From Patescibacteria group bacterium (GTDB taxonomy: Bacteria; Patescibacteriota; Patescibacteriia; JAACEG01; JAGUWE01), in assembly GCA_020062525.1 (NCBI GenBank), contig JAGUWE010000071.1, forward strand, positions 1 through 12,785: a DNA stretch of 12,785 nt. Reading direction: 5' to 3'. Positions within the stretch are counted from its first letter, which is position 1. Each line of letters begins with the position of its first letter. Of the stretch, positions 1 to 5,636 are shown piece by piece. The position numbers and the translations under genes are program-made. A model generated the notes under the pieces. It did not search any database. It saw nothing but the letters and a program-made list of their open reading frames with translations, and had not been told where the DNA came from.

Positions 1-1474
1 ACTTGACATAGTATTTGCCCTTAATTTCTGTATCCATTTCTGCCTGAGTTATTTTGATTTTTTCTTTGGCCCGCTGTCGCAATTCATTTAAATCAAGTTT
101 ATTAAGTCCAACTATTCTTTTTTTAAGATAGGCGGGTTCATTTTTGTTAGGATCATCAATGACTTCGGCCAAAAGCACATCTAAAATCGCCCCAACCTTT
201 GGTCCTGATTTAATTTTCAGTGTTGCCATAATTTTATGACCATTAATCTTTAGCATTTTAACCGAAATTGGATCTTGACTGACTTTTTCCACAATATATT
301 CAAAATGCCTTAATTTATAGGGCTTGGCTTTAGGCACACCAGAGCCCAAACGATCAGCTATTCTTAAATCAACTAAGTCCTTAATGTTTTCTAAACCAAC
401 CTTACTAATTAAACGTCTAACCCCAGCTTCACCGACCACCTCAACATCATAATAAAACATATGATAACGGATTAATAGACCAACTTTATTAATGTCTTCA
501 CGGCTAAAATGAAGCCGATGTAGAATTTTTTGGCTAACTTGAGCTCCAATAACATCATGGTTATAAAAAGTGGCCTCTGGACCTTCACCTCGTTTAGCTT
601 GGGGTTTGGCAATATCGTGAAATAAAGCCGCTAACCGAACCTGATAATCCTGACTCGGGCAATATTTCAACGACAAAACACTATGCTTATAAATCGTATA
701 AATATGGTGCTTATTTTGACTTACGCCTACGCCTAATTCTAATTCTGGCAAAATATATCTTAATAAATTTGCCTCTTTAAGCATTTCAATAGCTTCAGCT
801 GGTTTATCTGATAAAATTATTTTGATTAATTCCTCGCGAATCCGCTCTGGCGAGATTCGTTTAATTAAAAAGGCAAGTTTTTTAATCGCTAACCAAGTTT
901 TTGTCTCAATTTTATAATTTAGAGTCACAGCAAAACGAATGGCTCGTAATAATCGCAAAGCATCCTCACTAAAACGTTTTTCCGGCTCCCCCACTGCTCT
1001 AATAAGCTTATTTTTAAGATCTTCCTGTCCTTTAAAAGGATCGATTATTTGATAATTTTTGATTTTTGATTTTTGATTTTTGATTTCTCGCGCCCAAGGC
1101 GCGAGTGCTATGGCATTAATGGTAAAATCTCGCCTGGCCAAATCTTCCTTTAAATTGCGAGTAAATTTAACTGAATCCGGATGTCTTTGATCAGAATACC
1201 TTTCGTCAATCCGAAAAGTCGTGACTTCAATTGGGCCTACGGCTGATTTTTTGCCAACAATTTCATAAATCGTGACCGTGCCAAATTTATTTAAATAAAC
1301 GCTTTTAGGAAAGAGTTTTTGAATTTGCTCGGGCAGGGCTGAGGTGGTGATGTCCCAGTCCTTTGGCTCAATGCCTAATAAAAAATCGCGCACACAGCCG
1401 CCAACCGCATAGGCCTCAAAACCAGCTTGTTCTAATTTTTTAATAATCAACTGAACTTCTTTGGGTAAAAGCAT
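1..1474 (-). CDS. CCA-adding enzyme / tRNA nucleotidyltransferase (poly(A) polymerase family), C-terminus off the window
   Basis: Reading leftwards from ATG at 1474 gives 491 open codons that run off the left edge, so the C-terminus is missing. The protein would add or repair the 3' CCA of tRNAs in the cytoplasm. Seen in the translation: the nucleotidyltransferase motif GGCVRD at residues 25-30, the metal-binding pair D39 and D41 in KDWDIT, RRDFTINAIA, then IDPFKGQEDLKNKLIRAVG, and SEDALRLLRAIRF, all typical of class II enzymes. An HD-domain motif (FHDIAKP, H286/D287) follows, as in the longer CCA-adding enzymes that carry an HD phosphohydrolase-like domain. About 10-12 residues between TINAIA and IDPF are extra compared with the family and come from a simple repeat plus palindrome (see 1054-1105). 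No convincing promoter or Shine-Dalgarno was found; TATGAT repeats near 1486-1501 could act as a -10. CCA-adding versus A-adding or poly(A) specificity cannot be settled by eye. Confidence 0.93.
   Translation of the reverse strand, partial: MLLPKEVQLIIKKLEQAGFEAYAVGGCVRDFLLGIEPKDWDITTSALPEQIQKLFPKSVYLNKFGTVTIYEIVGKKSAVGPIEVTTFRIDERYSDQRHPDSVKFTRNLKEDLARRDFTINAIALAPWAREIKNQKSKIKNYQIIDPFKGQEDLKNKLIRAVGEPEKRFSEDALRLLRAIRFAVTLNYKIETKTWLAIKKLAFLIKRISPERIREELIKIILSDKPAEAIEMLKEANLLRYILPELELGVGVSQNKHHIYTIYKHSVLSLKYCPSQDYQVRLAALFHDIAKPQAKRGEGPEATFYNHDVIGAQVSQKILHRLHFSREDINKVGLLIRYHMFYYDVEVVGEAGVRRLISKVGLENIKDLVDLRIADRLGSGVPKAKPYKLRHFEYIVEKVSQDPISVKMLKINGHKIMATLKIKSGPKVGAILDVLLAEVIDDPNKNEPAYLKKRIVGLNKLDLNELRQRAKEKIKITQAEMDTEIKGKYYVK
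1054..1105. repeat. 7-bp tandem repeat plus perfect palindrome inside the CCA-adding enzyme gene
   Basis: On the plus strand, GATTTTT occurs three times in tandem (1061-1081), flanked by a degenerate unit AATTTTT (1054-1060) and a partial one (1082-1086). A perfect inverted repeat follows directly: CTCGCGCC (1087-1094), loop CAA, GGCGCGAG (1098-1105). Both lie in frame within the nucleotidyltransferase domain, encoding about residues 124-141. Three 7-bp units equal seven codons, so they keep the frame. It looks like a small repeat element that inserted into a surface loop without breaking the gene; that origin is an inference. Confidence 0.85.
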
Positions 1475-1527
1475 ATTTTTAATACATAATCATAATCATA
1501 TTTTAGGGTAGGGTTTGAAAAAGTTTG

Positions 1528-1661
1528 GCGAGGAAAAGAATTTTACGGAGCATCCACAGGCAAATTGGCTTGGTCTCGCCGCGGAGGCGAGCAATTTGCC
1601 GAGGACTGAGCGAATTTGCCGCTGGAGCAAATGAGCGGCTCCGGAAAATTGTTTTCCTCGC
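1528..1661. repeat. 134-bp inverted-repeat element (MITE-like) in the gap upstream of the CCA-adding enzyme
   Basis: The terminal arms are 24 bp each, 1528-1551 and 1638-1661, and match at 22 of 24 positions when one is reverse-complemented (both begin GCGAGGAAAA). Inside are nested inverted repeats: GGCAAATTG (1559-1567) with CAATTTGCC (1592-1600), CTCGCC (1575-1580) with GGCGAG (1586-1591), and GCCGCT (1618-1623) with AGCGGC (1634-1639). It is clearly richer in G and C than its surroundings. No open reading frame of note lies inside. It could be a non-autonomous mobile element or a REP-type hairpin; no target-site duplication was found by eye. Confidence 0.8.
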
Positions 1662-1693
1662 TATGAAACAATCAATCGGTTTAAAATAATTTA

Positions 1694-1939
1694 TTAAAGT
1701 TTATTTCTCTTTCTTTTTTTAAATTCTTTTTTTATCATCTCTAAAGTATACCCCCTATTTTTTAATTTTTTAATTTCAGATAAACGTTTTCGCGACTTTT
1801 CTAAATCATAAACTCTATTTTTATTTTTGGCAAACTGAAGATAGAGGAGAAGCCCTATCTTAGAATAATATTTAACCGTGGTCAAATTAATTTTTGCGAT
1901 TTTAGCTAATTTACCAATGAAAACAAATTTTTTCTCCAT
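1694..1939 (-). CDS. Mini MerR-family DNA-binding protein (81 aa)
   Basis: The translation fits a MerR-type winged helix-turn-helix: a first helix pair around residues 8-20 (IGKLAKIAKIN), the recognition segment TTVKYYSKIGLL at 20-31 (usual form TIRYYERIGLL), a wing with NRVYD near 41-45, and a third helix with LSEIKKLKNRGYTLEMIKKEF at 53-73. The chain stops at 81 residues, so the long dimerisation helix and effector-binding domain of full MerR regulators are absent. It is probably a small DNA-binding regulator; its target and ligand are unknown. AAGG lies 4 bases upstream of the ATG as a weak ribosome-binding site. A strong hairpin lies within 20 bases upstream of the start and could be an operator or attenuator. 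The basic tail (KKRKRNK) may add DNA affinity. Codon use is as AT-rich as the surrounding genes. Confidence 0.75.
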   Translation of the reverse strand: MEKKFVFIGKLAKIAKINLTTVKYYSKIGLLLYLQFAKNKNRVYDLEKSRKRLSEIKKLKNRGYTLEMIKKEFKKRKRNKL

Positions 1940-1944
1940 AGGCC

Positions 1945-2009
1945 TTACTATCTATTTACCCCCACACCTATTCATAGGTGTGGGGGTTTACTATCTATCT
2001 ACTATCTAT
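1945..2009. repeat. Perfect 14-bp-arm hairpin flanked by direct repeats, just upstream of the MerR-like gene
   Basis: Arms ACCCCCACACCTAT (1958-1971) and ATAGGTGTGGGGGT (1974-1987) are perfect reverse complements with a 2-base centre. The motif TACTATCTAT occurs three times: once before the hairpin (1946-1955) and twice after it (1989-1998 and 2000-2009, 11-bp period). TTACTATCTAT at 1945-1955 and 1988-1998 exactly brackets the hairpin like a target-site duplication. Possible roles are an operator for the adjacent MerR-like protein, a transcriptional attenuator in its leader, or a tiny inserted element. There is no run of T next to the stem on either strand, which argues against a standard terminator. 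Confidence 0.8.
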
Positions 2010-2077
2010 TTTATAATTTAAAAAAATATTGTTAAGTGCATAAAAAATTTTCTGATTTGGCGACAAATTCTTTTCGG

Positions 2078-2370
2078 AAAAGAAAAAATTTTCTTTTACC
2101 CTAGTAGTATCCGCCATTGGCGGAACTACGGGGCGGGCAAAGTGTGGTTCCCTCCATCGCTACCTCTTTTGTTAAAACTTCAGATGGTCAAGAAAGCTTC
2201 GGCCTTCGGCCGACGAAGTCGGCGGGCAGGCGAGCCGACCCCGAACAAATCTCTTTCAGAAATTTAATGGGGTAAATATTTTTTACAGGCCTGCCCCGTA
2301 GTTAAATTCGAAGAATTTATACTTCGGGGTTCTTTGCAGTTTTTGCTTTCTAATAGTTTAAATTTAAACT
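2078..2370. repeat. Gene-free stretch of nested palindromes between the MerR-like and HicA-like genes
   Basis: The 424-base gap 1940-2363 holds no supported gene. Its right part contains: AAAAGAAAA/TTTTCTTTT (2078-2086/2089-2097); a bulged hairpin with TCCGCC/GGCGGA at its top (2104-2129); AACTACGGGGCGGG (2124-2137), which returns inverted at 2290-2303 (13 of 14 match), bracketing a 180-bp segment; a GC-rich cluster of CTTCGG, CGGCC and GTCGGC/GCCGAC palindromes around 2195-2240; an imperfect palindrome with CCCCG/CGGGG ends at 2294-2329; and AGTTTAAATTTAAACT, a perfect 16-bp palindrome at 2355-2370 that overlaps the HicA stop codon. This looks like one or more decayed or non-autonomous repeat elements. 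Confidence 0.6.
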
Positions 2371-2594
2371 CTTCTTAAAATTTCAAGATATTCTTCTGGG
2401 GTAATGCCCAAAATTCGTAAATTATTTCGAATAATAAAAATCGGAAGTTCTTTATCTCGAGGAATAACTATCGGTCGCCTTAAATCATTTCTCCAATAGA
2501 TTCGGTGGTCACCTTTTTCCCTTTCAAAATGGCAACCCACAAATAAAAGGAATTTTTCAAATTTTTTCCAATGGATAGGGGCTAAATGGGCAAT
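2364..2594 (-). CDS. HicA-like mRNA interferase toxin, no canonical start codon
   Basis: The frame encodes 76 residues ending at TAA (2364-2366). The pattern WKKFEKFLLFVGCHFEREKGDHRIYW, given here in parts as WKKFEKFLLFVGC (9-21) and EKGDHRIYW (26-34), then RRPIVIPRDKELPIF and NNLRILGITPEEYLEIL, is the HicA/YcfA double-stranded-RNA-binding-like fold, with H30 as the expected catalytic histidine. HicA toxins cleave mRNA. The N-terminus should begin about where ATT GCC CAT TTA reads (2594 leftwards). That codon is ATT, where an ATG would be expected; no in-frame ATG, GTG or TTG exists before the core of the fold. An in-frame TAA (2598-2600) lies two codons upstream. Either ATT is used as a rare start or the start was lost by a point mutation. 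It follows the HicB-like frame after only three bases, the usual antitoxin-toxin order. Confidence 0.72.
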   Translation of the reverse strand: MAHLAPIHWKKFEKFLLFVGCHFEREKGDHRIYWRNDLRRPIVIPRDKELPIFIIRNNLRILGITPEEYLEILRRV

Positions 2595-2597
2595 ATA

Positions 2598-2872
2598 TTA
2601 TTTTACTGGCACCCTAACATTATAAGATCTTTGAGAAATAACCATTGGGGGCGTCCATTCTGCTTTAATTCGTTTCCACCCCAAATTATATAAGACCTCT
2701 TCTAACGTCCCTTTTTTTATAAGTTCTTCAAAAAAATATTAACGATTTCATTAAATCGCTTTTTTACTTCTTCATAACTTCTACCAGAAGTAGATAAATC
2801 AAGAGCGGGAGTATAGGCGATAAATTTTTTACCTTCCCGAATAATAGAAACTGAAAGTTTAAGTTCTAACAT
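2598..2872 (-). pseudogene. HicB-like antitoxin with a -1 frameshift at a T7 run
   Basis: ATG at 2872 opens MLELKLSVSI, then REGKKFIAYTPALDLSTSGRSYEEVKKRFNE; the TPALDLSTSG core matches HicB-like antitoxins. This frame stops after 51 residues (TAA at 2717-2719). The family continues in the -1 frame: EELIKKGTLEEVLYNLGW, then KRIKAEWTPPMVISQRSYNVRVPVK, stopping at 2598-2600 for a total of about 91 residues, the expected length. The switch falls at seven T's (2736 down to 2730) followed by G. In the zero frame this reads T TTT TTG, a classic -1 slippery heptamer. So it may be a true pseudogene, a homopolymer error in assembly, or programmed frameshifting; I cannot choose from sequence alone. The antitoxin would bind and neutralise the HicA-like product encoded just downstream. 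Confidence 0.72.
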
Positions 2873-3006
2873 AGTTTTTATCTATTTTAACAATAATTTA
2901 ATAATAACAAATAAAACGCCATGAGTCATTTATTTGGTGCACCGTGGTCTGCTTCGCCAAAGGCTATGTAAGACCAAATGGGAATCGTTTTCCTATAAAA
3001 TTAAGG

Positions 3007-3026
3007 GTTTAACCATGTTTAACCAT
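3007..3026. repeat. Two tandem copies of a 10-bp unit downstream of the tRNA gene
   Basis: GTTTAACCAT occurs twice head to tail at 3007-3016 and 3017-3026, about 20 bases beyond the 3' end of the tRNA. The surrounding gap 2873-3046 also holds TGGTCT/AGACCA (2945-2950/2971-2976) but no gene. Significance is unknown; chance duplication is possible. Confidence 0.5.
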
Positions 3027-3046
3027 TCCGAAGATTTAGTGTAGGG

Positions 3047-3121
3047 TGGTGCCCCCGCCAAGAATTGAACTTGGATTTAGGGCTTAGGAGTCCCTTGTTC
3101 TGTCCGTTGAACTATGGGGGC
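3047..3121 (-). tRNA. tRNA-Arg (anticodon CCT), CCA encoded
   Basis: The reverse strand folds as a cloverleaf of 75 bases including the encoded CCA. Acceptor GCCCCCA pairs with CGGGGGC (six pairs plus an A7-C66 mismatch). The D stem is GTTC/GAAC around loop AACGGACA. The anticodon stem is AGGGA/GCCCT with loop CTCCTAA, giving anticodon CCT for AGG codons. The T stem is CCAAG/CTTGG around TTCAATT. The discriminator is A, followed by CCA. Oddities are the A7-C66 mismatch and an A31-G39 mismatch closing the anticodon loop. The variable loop is short (AAAT). Confidence 0.93.
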
Positions 3122-3134
3122 AGTTTTTCTTGCT

Positions 3135-3163
3135 TTGACAGATTCGACTTAATCATTTAAAAT
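3135..3163 (+). promoter_or_regulatory. Sigma-70-type promoter for the bactofilin/kinase pair
   Basis: TTGACA (3135-3140) and TAAAAT (3158-3163) are separated by 17 bases, an almost ideal housekeeping promoter. Transcription would begin near 3170, about 35 bases before the bactofilin ATG. The -35 box is 14 bases from the divergent tRNA gene. Confidence 0.75.
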
Positions 3164-3205
3164 ATAAAAAGGTTAAGCGATATATTATTATTAAATCAAA
3201 TTATT

Positions 3206-3601
3206 ATGTTTAAATCAACTGAGGAGAAAAATTTCAAGGAAATTGAAACCATTATTGGCCCTTCGGTTAAGGTTAAGGGTAATTTTTCTACCCGCGGTAA
3301 TATCAAAATTGAAGGAGAGTTAGAGGGCTCGCTCAAAACCGAAGGTAATTTGGCTGTCGGGAAAAATGCTAAAATAGCGGCCACGGTCGCTGCTAATAAT
3401 GCTTTTGTGGCTGGAGAAATTAAAGGCAATGTTAAAATTAAAGGATTAATTGAATTAGTTCAAAGTGCTAAAGTGATTGGTGATTTAGAAGCTAAAGAGG
3501 CAAGCATTGCTAAAGGTGCTATTATTAATGGTCGTTGGACAGTCGGCTCAGTTAGCCCGGAACCGGCCAAAACTCAAATAAAAGTGGAAAAGGAAGAATA
3601 A
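3206..3601 (+). CDS. Bactofilin (polymer-forming cytoskeletal protein, DUF583)
   Basis: The 131-residue product has the bactofilin pattern: a short charged N-terminus, then from about residue 15 the repeated turns of a right-handed beta-helix (IGPSVKVKGNFSTRGNIKIEG, in parts IGPSVKVKG and GNIKIEGELEGSLKTEG), then GNLAVGKNAKIAATVAANNAFVAGE, GNVKIKGLIELVQSAKVIGDL and INGRWTV to about residue 113, and a disordered charged tail. Bactofilins polymerise without nucleotide into filaments at the inner face of the membrane and scaffold cell-shape or envelope enzymes. There is no signal peptide. It is first in a two-gene plus-strand unit behind a strong promoter; the next gene starts 16 bases after the stop. 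The ATG at 3206 is the only sensible start. No clear Shine-Dalgarno is present. Which envelope process it serves is unknown. Confidence 0.9.
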   Translation: MFKSTEEKNFKEIETIIGPSVKVKGNFSTRGNIKIEGELEGSLKTEGNLAVGKNAKIAATVAANNAFVAGEIKGNVKIKGLIELVQSAKVIGDLEAKEASIAKGAIINGRWTVGSVSPEPAKTQIKVEKEE

Positions 3602-3617
3602 ACTTTTTAAAATTTTT

Positions 3618-4433
3618 ATGTATTTTTATTTAGTTGATAGTTTCTTAAGTGAGAAAAAATACGAAAAGATTTTTGCCCGGATTGAAAATCGGATTGTTGA
3701 TTTAGGTATTAATGGCCGCATCACTCGTTTATCTTTACTTAAAAGCGCAACGGAATTGATTAAAGAAGAAATTAAACGGGGGGCTAAGACCATTGTGGCT
3801 ATTGGTAATGACAAAATCATCGGTCAAATAATCAATGTCATTGCTGAAGAGGATCTCACTTTGGGCCTTATCCCGGTTGGCGAAAATAATCAAATTGCCC
3901 AGGCCTTAGGCATTGCAGAAAACGAAGCAGCTTGCGATATTTTATCAGCTCGCCGAGTAGAAAAATTGGACTTAGGTAAAGTCAATCAAAATTATTTTTT
4001 ATTTAAAGCTCAAATCCAATCGCCAGAAATAATCTTGGATTCTGACAATCAATATAAAATCAATTTATTAAGCAAAAATAATCTTATTACTATTTATAAT
4101 TTAGCCGTTGAGGCAGAATTAAAAAGGGTTTTACCGGCTGAAAAAAATTATCATTGTTTTAATCCTCAGGATGGAATTTTAGAATTAATCATCAATCCTG
4201 ATAAAGATTCTCAAAAAAGTTTTCTGAAAATTTTTAATTGGTTGGGTAAAAAAAGAACGGCTCTAACTTTAGCTGAAAAAATCAGTTTTTTCCCAATTAA
4301 GAATATTAATATCAAAAGTAAAGAATCAGTGCCAGTTGTTTTGGACCAATGCATTGTAACCAAAACTCCGGCTCAGGTTAGCGTCTTGCCCAAAGCTCTC
4401 AAAATAATAGTTGGCAAAAACCGGGTTTTTTAA
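3618..4433 (+). CDS. Divergent diacylglycerol-kinase-like protein (DAGK catalytic-domain fold)
   Basis: The 271-residue product resembles bacterial lipid kinases of the DgkB/YegS type. An N-terminal alpha/beta part leads to KTIVAIGNDKIIGQIINVI (58-75), in the position of the family's GGDGTxNEV motif. LGLIPVGENNQIAQALGI (82-99) matches the second motif, LGxIPxGTGNDFARxLGI. The C-terminal half (about 110-271) would form the beta-sandwich lid. The nucleotide-binding motifs are degenerate: GGDGT reads GNDKI, and GTGND reads GENNQ. So either the substrate differs or catalysis is reduced or lost; the wider NAD-kinase/DAGK fold is safer than a specific activity. The protein is soluble, with no membrane segment. 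It is probably co-transcribed with the bactofilin (16-base gap, no terminator between), suggesting an envelope-linked role, which is inference. Confidence 0.68.
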   Translation: MYFYLVDSFLSEKKYEKIFARIENRIVDLGINGRITRLSLLKSATELIKEEIKRGAKTIVAIGNDKIIGQIINVIAEEDLTLGLIPVGENNQIAQALGIAENEAACDILSARRVEKLDLGKVNQNYFLFKAQIQSPEIILDSDNQYKINLLSKNNLITIYNLAVEAELKRVLPAEKNYHCFNPQDGILELIINPDKDSQKSFLKIFNWLGKKRTALTLAEKISFFPIKNINIKSKESVPVVLDQCIVTKTPAQVSVLPKALKIIVGKNRVF

Positions 4434-4458
4434 AAAAAATAATGAGACTTTCGCGTTT

Positions 4459-4527
4459 GTCATCCTGAACTTGTTTCAGGATCTCCTAATATTGTTTAAT
4501 GAGATTCTGAAATAAATTCAGAATGAC
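4459..4527. repeat. Inverted repeat of the GTCATYCTGAA type
   Basis: Two 27-bp arms, 4459-4485 and 4501-4527, match at 23 of 27 positions when one is reverse-complemented; all four differences are transitions (C/T or G/A). The core reads GTCATCCTGAACTTG on the left and its counterpart GTCATTCTGAATTTA on the other strand. Each arm is itself a small hairpin (CCTGAA/TTCAGG and TTCTGAA/TTCAGAA). The loop is 15 bases. It sits between two convergent operons, a usual place for REP or MITE-like repeats. A relative lies at 6520-6574. Confidence 0.8.
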
Positions 4528-4564
4528 ACATGGGGATGGGGTGTTATTTAAATGCAAAGGTCTT

Positions 4565-4606
4565 AAATAAAAAACTAACCCCGAGAAAGCGGTTAGTTTT
4601 TTATTT
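4565..4606. terminator. Bidirectional intrinsic terminator between convergent operons
   Basis: Perfect 16-bp arms AAATAAAAAACTAACC (4565-4580) and GGTTAGTTTTTTATTT (4591-4606) enclose a 10-base loop. The stem has a run of six T's on the 3' side in either direction. It would end the bactofilin/kinase transcript from the left and the rpmH-to-PRC-barrel transcript from the right, whose last stop codon directly abuts it. Confidence 0.9.
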
Positions 4607-4894
4607 TTACTCTAAACTTACAGGCGTGGCAGCATTAACCACGTCTTTTAATTTATCTTTAATCACATTATCTTCAACAACCATTTTTTTGGCGGTAATT
4701 GAAATAACCTGAGTGGGACTGATAATTAACTGATCCTGAAAAATTAAATCCTTAATTGGATTTAAACTTTTAACACAATAACAGACAATTTGCTGTGTTT
4801 CACTATCAATGTCAAACGAAGCAATCTTGCCTAATTTTTCACCGCTTTTTGTCTCAACTGGCAAAGAAATGAGATCTTTGGTTGTGAGTCTCAT
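4607..4894 (-). CDS. PRC-barrel domain protein (95 aa)
   Basis: The start MRLTTKDLISLPVETKSGEKLGKIASFDID (given in parts: TKDLISLPVETKSGEKLGKI at 5-24) is the typical opening of a PRC-barrel, a small beta-barrel. The pattern continues with QQIVCYCVK, LIISPTQVISIT and KKMVVEDNVIK before a short tail. PRC-barrels occur in the H subunit of photosynthetic reaction centres, in RimM, and as stand-alone proteins that bind proteins or RNA; the function of this one is unknown. It is the last gene of the rpmH cluster, 11 bases after yidC, and ends exactly at the terminator. Its place next to ribosome, RNase P and insertase genes suggests an adaptor role in RNA or membrane biogenesis, which is inference only. 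It is cytoplasmic, with no signal peptide. Confidence 0.82.
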   Translation of the reverse strand: MRLTTKDLISLPVETKSGEKLGKIASFDIDSETQQIVCYCVKSLNPIKDLIFQDQLIISPTQVISITAKKMVVEDNVIKDKLKDVVNAATPVSLE

Positions 4895-4905
4895 ATTTTT
4901 AGTTA

Positions 4906-5619
4906 TTAAGCGGATTTTTCCTTAAAAAGATAAAATTGCTGAAGTATGGTTAAAAGATTAAAAACTAACCAATAAAGAGTTAGGCCGCTAGGCAATGAAA
5001 GACCAAAAAAAACTACTAAAAAGGGCATAAAATAAAGCATCTGTTTATTCATAATCGCAGCCAGGTTGGCCTCGCCCAGCTTGGGGTTTTGGGGATTCTT
5101 GACTTTTTTGCCGATGAGCATTTTTGTCTGCCAATACTGGCTAATTCCAGCTAAAACAGCTAAGATAATATTGGGTTTAGTTAAATCAAATAAACCTAAG
5201 AGGGAAGAATTTAAACTGCCGGGATTAGCAATAAAAGGATAAAGTAAATTGAGATTGGCAGATTTTAAACCGCTAGAGAAAACCTGAAAAACAGCAATAA
5301 AAACCGGCAGCTGAATTAAAAGCGGCAAACAAGATGAAAGGGGATTGATTTTTTCCTGACGATAAAGCTCCATCATTGCCTTGGCCTGCTGCTCCCGTTT
5401 GTCTTTATATTTCTTTTTAATTTCTTCTAAACGGGGCTGAAGCGCCTGAAGTTTTTTCTGAGCTAAGGTTGATTGGCGAGACAATGGCCAGAGCACTATT
5501 TTGACTAAAATTGTTAAAGCAATAATGGCTAAGCCCAAATCATGCCAAGTTAAATTGTAGAAAAAAATCAGCAAATTAAAAAGTGGCTGATAAAATAAAG
5601 TAGTAAATAATTGGGCCAT
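4906..5619 (-). CDS. yidC: Membrane protein insertase YidC/Oxa1 family (short form)
   Basis: The 237-residue protein inserts membrane proteins alone or with SecYEG. It lacks the large periplasmic domain of Gram-negative YidC and resembles Oxa1-type YidC. Seen in order: an N-terminal hydrophobic helix (about 7-22), TM around 28-47 (LGLAIIALTILVKIVLWPL), a charged cytoplasmic hairpin (52-92) containing KKLQALQPRLEEIKKKY, NPLSSCLPLLIQLPVFIAVFQ at 92-112, TM at 150-162, then PFLVVFFGLSLPSGLTLYWL, the conserved penultimate motif, and NLLTILQQ (221-228). The conserved groove arginine of the LVRxxLxPL motif is replaced by K40 here, which keeps the charge. It lies 17 bases after yidD and 11 bases before the PRC-barrel gene, in one operon. 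The start at 5619 is the natural one. Confidence 0.95.
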   Translation of the reverse strand: MAQLFTTLFYQPLFNLLIFFYNLTWHDLGLAIIALTILVKIVLWPLSRQSTLAQKKLQALQPRLEEIKKKYKDKREQQAKAMMELYRQEKINPLSSCLPLLIQLPVFIAVFQVFSSGLKSANLNLLYPFIANPGSLNSSLLGLFDLTKPNIILAVLAGISQYWQTKMLIGKKVKNPQNPKLGEANLAAIMNKQMLYFMPFLVVFFGLSLPSGLTLYWLVFNLLTILQQFYLFKEKSA

Positions 5620-5636
5620 GAACTTTTTAGCTAATT

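Noticed and set aside
1054..1086. CRISPR-like array from the repeated AAAAATC units
   Set aside because: Units are 7 bp, directly adjacent with no spacers, and lie within a coding gene.
2138..2272. Plus-strand open stretch reading KVWFPPSLPLL and onward
   Set aside because: No start codon or family match, and it runs through GC-rich palindromes; probably non-coding.
3196..3429. Minus-strand open frame of 77 codons
   Set aside because: Antisense to the clearly recognised bactofilin gene.
4530..4712. Plus-strand open frame of 60 codons
   Set aside because: It runs through the bidirectional terminator and into the antisense of the PRC-barrel gene.
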